Source of the DNA: a virus | DNA: 36,545 bases | Strand: one strand, 5' to 3' | IMG/VR virus record: IMGVR_UViG_3300044490_000052 | Span: 1 to 36,545 of that record | Shown: positions 22,888 to 30,198 of the stretch, in pieces | Position numbering within the stretch: position 1 is the stretch's first letter | Layout of the letters: each line of letters starts with the position of its first letter | Notes under the pieces: generated by a model | Database searches by the model: none | Told to the model about the DNA's origin: nothing | The model's input: the letters and a program-made list of their open reading frames with translations, nothing else | Translations under genes and position numbers: made by a program

Positions 22888-23325
22888 TTACCCCTTTCCT
22901 TTCGTCTTTCGCGCTTTCCCGATGTAGGCAGCACTGTACGTGTCGAACACGCGTACGTTGCGCCTGTACACTTCAATCATCTTCTTTACGTGACGTGCTG
23001 CGAAGTCTTCAACGCGGATTCCCGTGTTCGATACGTACTGTATGCACCGGTCGTCCCACAACTCAACACAACCGATGTCTTTCTTGCAGGTAACCTTGAG
23101 TTTACCCAGGCCGTGTCGTTTCAACCACCGCTTTACCGGCGGTATCTGGTGGCTTATGCAGGCACGAGCCGTAAAAATGCGCACTTCAACGCCAACAGCA
23201 ATCAGTGCCTTTACACGGATTAGCACGCTGGGTATGACCTGCCCGATATGGTTGTGGCCACGCCATCCGTCGTAGTGTGCGAGAACGCCATCAAGGTCAA
23301 CACCAACCCAGCCTTCTTTCTTCAT
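22888..23325 (-). CDS. HAD-superfamily hydrolase
   Basis: A 145-aa HAD fold protein. Motif I is GVDLDGVLAHY with nucleophile Asp10 and Asp12, motif II is RIFTARA (about 49-55), and the metal-binding motif is ELWDDRC (about 88-94). Such small HAD proteins remove phosphate from nucleotides or small metabolites. It lies 3 bases upstream of purZ in the operon and overlaps the preceding gene as ATGA, so a role in nucleotide-pool shaping, for example removing dAMP, is attractive. That substrate is a guess. Cys- and Lys-rich C-terminal tail. Confidence 0.7.
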   Translation of the reverse strand: MKKEGWVGVDLDGVLAHYDGWRGHNHIGQVIPSVLIRVKALIAVGVEVRIFTARACISHQIPPVKRWLKRHGLGKLKVTCKKDIGCVELWDDRCIQYVSNTGIRVEDFAARHVKKMIEVYRRNVRVFDTYSAAYIGKARKTKGKG

Positions 23326-23645
23326 ACGCCTAGGCTCCTTACTCTATAAACGGTTGAACGGGCAAGGCTGTTTCGCGTAACTAGGTAACGACAGTTGGCC
23401 ACAGCACCTGCTCTGGTGAGTTCGTTGTACAGGTTATCGTCAATGTTCAGCACGTAAAGCGTACTAACGTACTCCACAATCGCGAACGCCACACCATGCT
23501 GAACCGTTACGGTGTTGCCCCTGTACGGTATCAACCTAAGCACTTGCTCTGCTCCAAGAGACAACAGCGGAAAGTCAACCACCTGCATGTCGTCAACAGG
23601 ACCAGTAACGTTAAGAGAGCGTAAGTCGTTCGTGTTCTTTACCAT
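23322..23645 (-). CDS. unknown small protein in the polymerase-purZ operon
   Basis: A 107-aa protein, not recognised. I chose the ATG at 23645 (GGAAGGA upstream); a longer reading reaches 23681. It overlaps the polymerase 3' end by 35 bases and the HAD start as ATGA, so it is translationally coupled. Predicted beta/alpha (VLRLIPYRGNTVTVQHGVAFAIVEYVSTLYVLNI). No Cys pairs or catalytic motif. Might be an accessory factor of the polymerase or the nucleotide pathway, but this rests only on position. Confidence 0.6.
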   Translation of the reverse strand: MVKNTNDLRSLNVTGPVDDMQVVDFPLLSLGAEQVLRLIPYRGNTVTVQHGVAFAIVEYVSTLYVLNIDDNLYNELTRAGAVANCRYLVTRNSLARSTVYRVRSLGV

Positions 23646-25800
23646 AGTACCACGTCCTTCCGTGTTTACCGTCCATGACAAGTTTGATAGGGTTGTAGAT
23701 TTCGGGTATCAAACTGTGGGGCAGGCAGATGCAGTGGACACGCGCCAACCGCACAACCTCGTCGAATTCGCTATGCAGCACGTCGAACACAAGAGCGTCG
23801 TGTATTTGGTTTATCACCCGTGACTGCATGTTAGCCGTGTTCAGTGCTTCAACCATCGCAACCATGGCAATTAGCGTGGTGAATCTTCCAGGGTTAGAAA
23901 TCAAGTAGTCGGTTGCTTGCCGTTCTGCCTTGGCACGTACTGCCTTATCGTCACTGGTGAAATAGGGCAGGTGTCTCACACGGCCTGTCGGACTTATGAC
24001 GTACGAATGCCTGCGAGCGAAGGCATGCTGATTTTCCTGCGTCTTCTTGATTTCTGGGTTGGCTTCAAAGAAACGACCTAGTATGGTTTCAGCGTTACGA
24101 ACCGGAATACCGGCCAGTTCTGCTAACCCCTTGGCCGTGATTTCGGTGATGACGCTAAAATTGATACGCTTGCCCAACTGCCTTGCGTTAGCACAAACTT
24201 TATCGTTCCTTGTGAGTCTGTCCAAGAACTCCTCTTCCGGTATACCCAGCACGGCCTGGGCACCCGTCCTTGCATGCAGGTCTTTTCCACTGAGAAACGC
24301 GTCAATGAAACCCTTGCACTTCGACACGTTGCCCATGATCCTTAGGTGTAGCTGCGAATAATCAAGTTCGAGAATCGAGCCACTGGAGCCAAAGCGAGAT
24401 ACCACCATTCTGCGTATCGGGTCTTTGGGTATGTTCAACACCGGTGGATCATACGAAGTCAGTTGACCTGTCAACAAATCGGTACAGCTAAAGTTCGTCC
24501 TGAGCACGCCACCCTGCCCCATTGCGTCTGACGCATAATTAAGTATGCCAGACAGGAAAGACAGCTTGCTAGACACTTCCATCATTTCTACCGCCACCGG
24601 CTCTTTCCTGCCTTCAAGCACGGTTTTTGAGGACGAGTCAACGTTGATGCCGGAAAGCTTCAGCAGCTTTATCTTCTGCTTCGGCTTCTTTATGTCAAAC
24701 TGCGTCATGCCCAGCGCCTTTGCCCTACCCCTCAAGCTTGTTTCAAGCTGGCTCACCCTGGCGATGTACTCTGACCGGATCTTCATCACCGTTTCTATAT
24801 CAAGCTTTATTCCGCTCAGTTCCATGTAGGAGAGCGCCAGTTGTGCGCGGCTCATGATTTCGAGGGATAGGGTCAGGTTGGATGCTGGCTCGTTCTTGAA
24901 CAGGTTGGTAAGTCTACTATAGACTTTGGCAGTAACAAACGCGTCAAGCGCGTTGTACCTTGCGAGCAAGTGCGGTGGTGCGTCTGCATGTCTGCGTTCC
25001 AGTAACACGCTGCCCTTTGACGGGTGAAGCGGATGAAGAAAGTCGGTCATCATCAAGTCGTAACCAGCCATACCGACTGTGGCAGACAGGAACTCAAGCC
25101 CTTTGTGTCCTTCTTCGTTGATGTGAGCAGACATAACTTGTACGTCTGCTTTCACCACCAGCGGCATCTTGTGCTTGACGATGGCCCATTTCTGCTCGAA
25201 CTTGGCATTACATAGGATGACAGGAACGCCACGCGCTATCACCTGCCCGAATACGTGTTGTGCCTTGGTGCTGTTGGTGGTTACGTAGGAAACGTTACTT
25301 GCCAAGTCGTACAATGCAATTGACGCGACTCGTCCCGCGTGCGGGTCAAGGTCCGTGGTTTCAATGTCAAGGGATAGTGGACCGGCGCTGTTAATCAGTT
25401 GCTCTGCAGTTGCGTCGTCGTATGCGCTGGGTGGCAGTACAAAATCATCAAACGGGCAACGGTCTGAAACGAAGATGTTACGAACAGCCTGTGCACACCA
25501 CGCCGTTGACTCTATTGACATTACCGTTGCTGGTTGCCCGATAGACGGAACGGAGAAGACGTAAAGGTCATCACACAACTTGTGTATCCGCATAGACGGA
25601 ACATCGGTTTCGCCCGTGTGGACGATGTTACAGCACCGAGGTTGAGTGGATGGCCCTACACTGAACTTGGGTATAAAGGCACGAAATACATCAAGTTCTT
25701 GCTTGCTCCACTCACCCACGATATGCACGGGTGTTGGCCGTGCATACGTGGGTAGCTGCAGCTTGGTCTCTCCAACATCGAATAGTGAAAGCTGACTCAT
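23611..25800 (-). CDS. family A DNA polymerase with 3'-5' exonuclease (DpoZ-like)
   Basis: A 729-aa PolA-family polymerase. Residues 1-130 are an unassigned N-terminus. The exonuclease has Exo I SLDIETTD (143-150), Exo II CNAKFE, and Exo III YNALDAF. The polymerase has motif A LDYSQLHLRI (about 479-488), motif B RQLGKRINF (about 540-548) and motif C QIHDALVFD (665-673). Motif C carries HDA where most PolA enzymes have HDE. No 5'-3' exonuclease domain. In phages such as phiVC8 a PolA-type polymerase (DpoZ) linked to purZ prefers dZTP over dATP; this gene is a candidate of that kind. Starts in a TAATG overlap with the Sak4-like gene. Confidence 0.85.
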   Translation of the reverse strand: MSQLSLFDVGETKLQLPTYARPTPVHIVGEWSKQELDVFRAFIPKFSVGPSTQPRCCNIVHTGETDVPSMRIHKLCDDLYVFSVPSIGQPATVMSIESTAWCAQAVRNIFVSDRCPFDDFVLPPSAYDDATAEQLINSAGPLSLDIETTDLDPHAGRVASIALYDLASNVSYVTTNSTKAQHVFGQVIARGVPVILCNAKFEQKWAIVKHKMPLVVKADVQVMSAHINEEGHKGLEFLSATVGMAGYDLMMTDFLHPLHPSKGSVLLERRHADAPPHLLARYNALDAFVTAKVYSRLTNLFKNEPASNLTLSLEIMSRAQLALSYMELSGIKLDIETVMKIRSEYIARVSQLETSLRGRAKALGMTQFDIKKPKQKIKLLKLSGINVDSSSKTVLEGRKEPVAVEMMEVSSKLSFLSGILNYASDAMGQGGVLRTNFSCTDLLTGQLTSYDPPVLNIPKDPIRRMVVSRFGSSGSILELDYSQLHLRIMGNVSKCKGFIDAFLSGKDLHARTGAQAVLGIPEEEFLDRLTRNDKVCANARQLGKRINFSVITEITAKGLAELAGIPVRNAETILGRFFEANPEIKKTQENQHAFARRHSYVISPTGRVRHLPYFTSDDKAVRAKAERQATDYLISNPGRFTTLIAMVAMVEALNTANMQSRVINQIHDALVFDVLHSEFDEVVRLARVHCICLPHSLIPEIYNPIKLVMDGKHGRTWYYGKEHERLTLS

Positions 25801-26555
25801 TACACCGTGGGCTGCTTCGCGTTCTTCTTCTTCTGCGTGGTCCCGTCACTGGTGTTTGTGTCAGGGTCAGCGCACTTGGTGGACGCGATAAGCTTCGCCA
25901 GATCGGGCGCTGCCCAGGTGCCTTTGCCCCACCTGTTTTTAGCAACAACCTGGTCTGTGCCATCCAGCCTTATGAAGCGTTCACCTTCGTGGCCCTCTTT
26001 CCGGCTAACTTCCACGTGACCCACAATGTCGAACATACCACAGACTTCCGGTGTCAGCTTCTTCGACATCATCGGGTAAAGCCTTGTTCGCGTGGTGCCT
26101 TCACTCGCTTCCAGTTCGACGGGCATTTCCAGCGCTGTGACCACGATGTTGATGCCGTGTTCGCGCAAGTCACGCAGACGGCGAATGTAGTCACGCATCT
26201 TGAAGGTGGCCACCCCGTAGTCGTTCAAGGTAGGCGTACCGGTTGACGACTTCCTACCAAGACAGACCAGCATGAACTTTTCAAGTTCAGTGGCCGAATC
26301 AAGGCATATGTTGTCGTAAGCAGGCTTTGATGCCGTGAGTTCGTCGAACAACTCACGCAGACCGGTGAGGTCTTCGGGAATAGTAGCGATGTCCACGTCC
26401 TTATCACGCAGCACCACCGTTCCACCCTCAATATCGATAACCAACGTCTTGCCGCCTAACGTACCAAGGCACGACGTTTTGCCTGCGCCACTTTCCCCAT
26501 ACAGCAGGATCGTGGCACCAGTGGCGTCAGAACTCCGCGCATTCCGTACCTTCAT
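25800..26555 (-). CDS. Sak4-like RecA-fold ATPase (single-strand annealing / recombination)
   Basis: A 251-aa ATPase with Walker A YGESGAGKTS (19-28), TLVIDIEGGTVVL, DNICLDSATEL (Walker B) and VVTALEMP. This matches the AAA_24/Sak4 group found beside phage SSB and exonuclease genes, where it promotes homologous annealing. C-terminal Lys/Asn tail. It overlaps the nuclease gene by 29 bases and the polymerase gene by one, so all are in one operon. Alternative: a DNA-repair RecA paralogue. Confidence 0.7.
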   Translation of the reverse strand: MKVRNARSSDATGATILLYGESGAGKTSCLGTLGGKTLVIDIEGGTVVLRDKDVDIATIPEDLTGLRELFDELTASKPAYDNICLDSATELEKFMLVCLGRKSSTGTPTLNDYGVATFKMRDYIRRLRDLREHGINIVVTALEMPVELEASEGTTRTRLYPMMSKKLTPEVCGMFDIVGHVEVSRKEGHEGERFIRLDGTDQVVAKNRWGKGTWAAPDLAKLIASTKCADPDTNTSDGTTQKKKNAKQPTV

Positions 26556-27540
26556 CTGTCACTACTCCTTTCGTGTTACCTTCACCCTTACCCTGTGTAA
26601 AGCACATCTCTCGCACTTCCGGACAGTCATCCACGCAGATTGAGGCGTAGGGGCACGAACGGTATCTGCACGCTGCGGGATTACGGTAGAAGCTACCGCA
26701 CTTGACCGCTTTGGCCATGTCAGTGCTAACCTGTTTCATCAGTTCGACAAACTGCTTGCCACGCTCCACGGAACGAGTAACCATCACTGACCTGATGGCG
26801 TCTGGATGTGCAACGTACCACTCAGCAAGTCGGTTTGTGTATTCTTCGATCGTTTCGTCCTTGTCGCGGCATGAGGCGTACAGTGCTCCAGACTTCGTGT
26901 ACTTGCGGTCTGCTTCCGGTGTAGCCAGGGCCAGCTTGATAGCTGGCATCTGAATGAAGACATAAAGCACGATGCGTGCGTATGTCCCACGGTTACGCTC
27001 TGCTACCTGCGAATGAAGGTAGAAGTCAGGCTGGTAATCAAGGCCCAACTGAGCCTCTTGTATCGGTGCAAGCATCTGCACTCGCTTGTACTCTACCACG
27101 ACCGGAACCGGCGTGGCTTCTGCCCCAATCAGCACCGAACCGATGCCGTCCACGTAGCCTGTCAGCGTTACCTTGCCCCTACGGGTAAGCGGTTCCTCTA
27201 TCCTGACTTCCGTTTCGCGAACGTTGATTGCCGTGTACAAGCTGCTTGCGAAATACTGCCAAAGTGCAGACTTGCAGCGAGCCAGCATCAGCGCAGTATC
27301 GTTGGACTCGGTTGCTTCCGCTTCCTGCTTCATGACTTCGAACGCCGCTTGGATGTTCTTGGTCTTGGCCAACGCCGCAAGACCGATGTGCAACAGCGTT
27401 CCTTCCCTGAGCGGAGCCGGTCCGGTCTCCTTGGGCACCAAGTCTTCGATGTAACGAAGAAAGAACTTGCGCCTACACTCAATGAAGGTGGAAACCTTCG
27501 AGTACGAAAGCTGCAGGTGCACTTTGTCAGAAGGGCACAT
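26527..27540 (-). CDS. Cas4/RecB-type PD-(D/E)XK nuclease with Fe-S cluster
   Basis: A 337-aa exonuclease-like protein. The N-terminus LSYSKVSTFIECRRKFFLRYIE has the typical LSxSxxxxFxxCxxxFxxxY signature with Cys22. The nuclease core shows D131 (GYVDGIG) and E150-x-K152 (VVVEYKR). The C-terminal Cys cluster (CRYRSCPYASICVDDC) supplies the other ligands of a 4Fe-4S cluster, as in Cas4 and AddB. Probably processes DNA ends for recombination with Sak4 and SSB. Overlaps the SSB gene by 14 bases. Confidence 0.75.
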   Translation of the reverse strand: MCPSDKVHLQLSYSKVSTFIECRRKFFLRYIEDLVPKETGPAPLREGTLLHIGLAALAKTKNIQAAFEVMKQEAEATESNDTALMLARCKSALWQYFASSLYTAINVRETEVRIEEPLTRRGKVTLTGYVDGIGSVLIGAEATPVPVVVEYKRVQMLAPIQEAQLGLDYQPDFYLHSQVAERNRGTYARIVLYVFIQMPAIKLALATPEADRKYTKSGALYASCRDKDETIEEYTNRLAEWYVAHPDAIRSVMVTRSVERGKQFVELMKQVSTDMAKAVKCGSFYRNPAACRYRSCPYASICVDDCPEVREMCFTQGKGEGNTKGVVTDEGTECAEF

Positions 27541-28078
27541 CTTCGTTCTCCTGCGTCGCAGCGGTTTGGCTCGCTTCCGTTGCCGCTACCGGCCTTCGAG
27601 TCTGTGCCTGTGCCTGCGGTGTGATGTCGGGCACCTTATCAATCGCGGGGTCATACCGCAGAAAGTAGTGAATGATGGCGCGTGTCTTACCATCACGCGT
27701 TTCGTGCTTGATTCTGGCACGAAAGCGCTTGTTGTGAAGCATGCTGACACTGAGTTTGACACGTTTCGTGGTGTCAATGCCGATACCATCCAACAGCCTG
27801 CCAAGAAACGAGGCTTGGTACTGACCCTCTGGCACCGTGTAGAACAGGTAGTAACCGCGTCCCTGGGTGGAAAGCACTTCTGCCTTGACGTTCAAGTAGC
27901 GGTTGCCCGTGTTGCTGGATGTGCGGAACTCCGTATCCTTCTGTCTGATGATCGCAACCACTTCTGCCCCTGCAGGTGGAATGTCGAACGCCACAGGTGC
28001 CTTTTCGTCTTTGGGCCGGTCTGCGGGGTTGAACTCAAGATCGAATGTTTCCTGTGTAGCGCCTTGCTTCTTGTTCAT
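27527..28078 (-). CDS. DUF669-like single-stranded DNA-binding protein
   Basis: A 183-aa protein, first of the reverse operon. It resembles DUF669 phage SSBs: a short N-terminal segment, PPAGAEVVAIIRQKD, an OB-like beta region (RYLNVKAEVLSTQGRGYYLFYTV), then QASFLGRLLDGIG. The low-complexity Gln/Ala/Thr tail ends in ENEDVPF, similar to the acidic C-terminal tip of SSB proteins (DDDIPF) used for partner recruitment. An AGGAG plus AGAAGG region lies before its ATG. It would coat ssDNA at the fork. Confidence 0.7.
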   Translation of the reverse strand: MNKKQGATQETFDLEFNPADRPKDEKAPVAFDIPPAGAEVVAIIRQKDTEFRTSSNTGNRYLNVKAEVLSTQGRGYYLFYTVPEGQYQASFLGRLLDGIGIDTTKRVKLSVSMLHNKRFRARIKHETRDGKTRAIIHYFLRYDPAIDKVPDITPQAQAQTRRPVAATEASQTAATQENEDVPF

Positions 28079-28210
28079 ACCTTCTTTCTCCTATTTCTAC
28101 GGTCCGTGTTCTGTAGCCTCTTGAAACTCATTCCAAGATAAAACGAACGGCGGGTCACGAGCGTTTCATACCCCTAGAGACAAACGAAAACGTTTAAATA
28201 GGCTTGCTGC

Positions 28211-28223
28211 TACTTGACAAGTA
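28211..28223. promoter_or_regulatory. 13-bp palindrome over the -35 element
   Basis: TACTTG-A-CAAGTA, a perfect inverted repeat with one central base, sits on the -35 hexamer of the early promoter. A dimeric repressor binding here would block the promoter. No cognate repressor has been identified. Confidence 0.4.
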
Positions 28224-28242
28224 AAAAGCGGTGTGTTATAAT
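28214..28242 (+). promoter_or_regulatory. consensus sigma-70 promoter (early rightward)
   Basis: TTGACA (28214-28219), a 17-base spacer, and TATAAT (28237-28242): a perfect consensus. It faces the early genes beginning at 28290. No other site of this quality was noticed. It implies strong immediate-early transcription by host RNA polymerase. Confidence 0.85.
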
Positions 28243-28289
28243 ATTCTTGCGGTCAGGGAAACCCGCAGAGAGAAAGGAAGGTTGAGACG

Positions 28290-28592
28290 ATGAAGACGAT
28301 GTTCACAGGGAAGACGCAAGTGATGATGCCAGAGACTGACGACGTTACCAACTTGAAAGTGGGGGATGAAGCGCCGTCCTTTTCTGGAATAATGCGCAAG
28401 GTTGCCCGTATCACGTCCTGTGGAACCACCCACACGGGGCAGCGGTATGTGTGCTACTACACGGAAATAAGCCCAAGCTGCTGCGTTAGCATGTCGATGG
28501 TGGCTCAGCGGCTTGTAAGAGACCTTAATACGACCCGCTTCCACACGTCAGCGGAACTGGATGTGTTCGAACGCATGATGCAGAAGCAGTAA
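28290..28592 (+). CDS. early hypothetical protein, Cys-containing
   Basis: A 100-aa protein, first gene after the consensus promoter, with AGGAAGG upstream. Not recognised. Basic N-terminus, a central beta region (ITSCGTTHTGQRYVCYYTEISPSCC) with four Cys, and a helical C-terminus. As the first early gene it may act on host functions, which is only a position argument. Confidence 0.65.
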   Translation: MKTMFTGKTQVMMPETDDVTNLKVGDEAPSFSGIMRKVARITSCGTTHTGQRYVCYYTEISPSCCVSMSMVAQRLVRDLNTTRFHTSAELDVFERMMQKQ

Positions 28593-28617
28593 TCCACAAC
28601 ACAAGGAGGATAGAAAC

Positions 28618-28827
28618 ATGAAACAAGCAGCGGTGAACATGAAGGCGATAATTCGGAAGTTAAACGGGATCGATGCCGACTTGCAGCGCCTCGACGGGTG
28701 GAGTCCGTCAGAGTTGGGTGATCGTCAGCTTGGTGGGGATCTTGAGGCTCTGCGCCAACATGTTGACAACGCGATTGGCCGTTGTTCGAAGATGTACCTG
28801 AGGCTGCTCGTCCACAGGGAGGGTTGA
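28618..28827 (+). CDS. early hypothetical protein, helical
   Basis: A 69-aa protein with an excellent AAGGAGG site upstream. Not recognised. Mostly helical (MKAIIRKLNGIDADLQRLDGW ... LEALRQHVDNAIGRCSKMYL). Part of a run of three small early genes. Confidence 0.65.
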   Translation: MKQAAVNMKAIIRKLNGIDADLQRLDGWSPSELGDRQLGGDLEALRQHVDNAIGRCSKMYLRLLVHREG

Positions 28828-28840
28828 TCATGAAAAAGGC
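28822..28840 (+). repeat. 19-bp duplicated translation start region, copy 1
   Basis: GGTTGATCATGAAAAAGGC, identical to 29067-29085. Each copy holds the ATG and first codons (MKKA) of a small early gene and part of its ribosome site. Confidence 0.7.
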
Positions 28841-29072
28841 GCGAAACGGTTTTGAACTTGCGGATGACATCGGTTTGCGTCTGGCGCGAGAGACGCTGAC
28901 GACCCAAGAGGTTGCGTTTGTTGTCGGCTCTTACTGCCGGAACGTAATGAGCGGGGAGGGTTACGTGGTTATGATGCGAGAAATCGCTGCCAAGATCAAG
29001 GCGTACGCCGATCACGCAGAGGCAGAATACAAAGCGAACCCACGGCGCTATGAAGTAACAGTAGGAGGTTGA
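28830..29072 (+). CDS. early hypothetical protein
   Basis: An 80-aa protein starting MKKARNGF, with GGGAGGG before the ATG. Helical, acidic middle (MREIAAKIKAYADHAEAEYK). Its translation start region shares 19 identical bases with that of the next gene. A longer in-frame reading from 28782 lies inside the previous gene. Not recognised. Confidence 0.6.
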   Translation: MKKARNGFELADDIGLRLARETLTTQEVAFVVGSYCRNVMSGEGYVVMMREIAAKIKAYADHAEAEYKANPRRYEVTVGG

Positions 29073-29085
29073 TCATGAAAAAGGC
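29067..29085 (+). repeat. 19-bp duplicated translation start region, copy 2
   Basis: Second copy of the 19 bases at 28822-28840. The genes that follow diverge after the fourth codon, so only the start region is shared. Confidence 0.7.
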
Positions 29086-29302
29086 ACCGACAAGCTGGAA
29101 GTACGCGTTGGCGATCGTTACCGAGAAGGATGGAGAAACGCATAACAACACCTTGCTGAACCTTACATCCACACAGGTTGACAAACTTCTGCTACCACGA
29201 CCGGACCTTGTGAATAGGCTGCTTACAATGAAGCGGGTCAGGCAGAGCGAGATAGCTATGCCTCTGTCTCGCAGCACAATGTTGATGGTGTGGCCGTTCT
29301 GA
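29075..29302 (+). CDS. early hypothetical protein
   Basis: A 75-aa protein with an ideal AGGAGG site and the duplicated start region (29067-29085). Contains LNLTSTQVDKLLLPRPDLVNRLLTMKRV. Not recognised. Two bases after the previous stop and followed by a hairpin (29322-29340), so it probably ends a transcription or translation block. Confidence 0.6.
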   Translation: MKKAPTSWKYALAIVTEKDGETHNNTLLNLTSTQVDKLLLPRPDLVNRLLTMKRVRQSEIAMPLSRSTMLMVWPF

Positions 29303-29321
29303 ACCCATAACACGTAACAAA

Positions 29322-29340
29322 CCCTTCCTTACAGGAAGGG
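29322..29340 (+). terminator. 8-bp GC-rich hairpin
   Basis: CCCTTCCT (29322-29329) pairs with AGGAAGGG (29333-29340) around TAC. No T-run follows, so it may be a weak terminator or RNA-processing hairpin. Its 3' arm is itself purine-rich and could mask or offer a ribosome site. Confidence 0.45.
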
Positions 29341-29419
29341 AGACGGGGACTACTCACCCATGAGCGCACATAACAACAGACCCCGACTGGCGCTCTGTGA
29401 GGTTGAGAAGGAGAAGGTC

Positions 29420-30043
29420 ATGAGTCGTAACATTACGCGTAACGCTTCGGGTCATGCAGTGAAAGAACGACTTCGAGTGCTGGTAGCTTGTGAGTTCAGC
29501 GGAACCGTGCGCGATGCCTTTCGGGCATTGGGCCATGACGCCATGAGTTGCGATCTGCTGCCGACCGAGACGCCCGGACCGCACTATCAGGGAGACGTGC
29601 GCGACGTTCTGACGCCGGGACGATGGGACTTGGTGATCGCACACCCGCCATGCACACACTTAGCGGTCAGCGGTGCGCGTTGGTTCAAGGACAAGGCGAG
29701 GGAGCAGGCCGAGGCTTTGGACTTTGTGCGCCTGCTGCTGGCTGCGCCCGTGCCGCATATCGCGCTGGAAAATCCGGTTAGCGTGATTTCCAGCCGTGTG
29801 AGGAAGCCTGACCAAGTGATACAGCCTTGGATGTTCGGGCATGGCGAGACAAAGGCTACCTGCTTATGGTTGGTGAACCTACCGCCGTTGCGAGCGTCGA
29901 ATGTGGTTGATGGTCGTGAAGCGCGGGTATGGAAGATGGGGCCGAGTCCGAACAGATGGCGGGAACGGTCACGGACGTTTTCGGGCATCGCTGCCGCGAT
30001 GGCCGACCAGTGGGGCGCGTTCTGTAGTACGAAGGAGGATTGA
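29420..30043 (+). CDS. cytosine C5-methylase-like protein
   Basis: A 207-aa Rossmann-like protein. N-terminal VLVACEFSGTVRDAFRALGHDAMSCDLLP resembles the SAM-binding motif I region. HPPCTHL (75-81) corresponds to motif IV with its PPC catalytic Cys, and LENPVS (116-121) to motif VI. It lacks a clear target-recognition domain and is shorter than typical DNA C5 methylases, so activity is unsure. I prefer the ATG at 29420 with AGGAG upstream; another in-frame ATG is at 29360. Such genes are frequent in phages of varied hosts and may protect DNA from restriction. Confidence 0.6.
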   Translation: MSRNITRNASGHAVKERLRVLVACEFSGTVRDAFRALGHDAMSCDLLPTETPGPHYQGDVRDVLTPGRWDLVIAHPPCTHLAVSGARWFKDKAREQAEALDFVRLLLAAPVPHIALENPVSVISSRVRKPDQVIQPWMFGHGETKATCLWLVNLPPLRASNVVDGREARVWKMGPSPNRWRERSRTFSGIAAAMADQWGAFCSTKED

Positions 30044-30045
30044 CC

Positions 30046-30186
30046 ATAAGAACCACTGAGCGAAGCTACGGCGTGCGGCGTGATGGGCGACTCCGTTTGG
30101 TACGCAAAGAAGAGAGGAGAAGCGTGCGGCGGTCCTGCTTGTCAACTGCAGGCGGTGAAACATGGGGGCGTTACCACACGTTATAA
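30046..30186 (+). other. possible 46-aa ORF with ATA start or lost start codon
   Basis: A perfect AAGGAGG (30032-30038) sits 7 bases before ATA, which opens an Arg-rich 46-codon frame ending at TAA. The same spacing is seen for the ATG genes upstream. A TTG at 30040 is in frame but too close to the site. It is either a gene that has lost its ATG, a rare ATA start, or a leftover. Low confidence. Confidence 0.25.
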
Positions 30187-30190
30187 CGTG
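30177..30190. promoter_or_regulatory. 14-bp perfect palindrome
   Basis: CACGTTATAACGTG lies 8 bases before the HTH gene start. It could be an operator for that HTH protein or another regulator. No protein is shown to bind it. Confidence 0.4.
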
Positions 30191-30198
30191 AGGCTGAC

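Larger units (their letters stand above)
28079..28289. promoter_or_regulatory. divergent control region, longest gene-free stretch
   Basis: About 210 bases between the leftward replication operon and the rightward early operon. It contains the consensus promoter 28214-28242, a TACTTG-A-CAAGTA palindrome, and paired AAACG/CGTTT half-sites (28141-28145 with 28162-28166; 28182-28186 with 28191-28195). I found no convincing leftward promoter by eye. Confidence 0.6.

Noticed and set aside
22498-23223. 241-aa forward frame across purZ and HAD genes
   Set aside because: The reverse-strand genes have clear motifs, coupled starts and stops; this frame has none.
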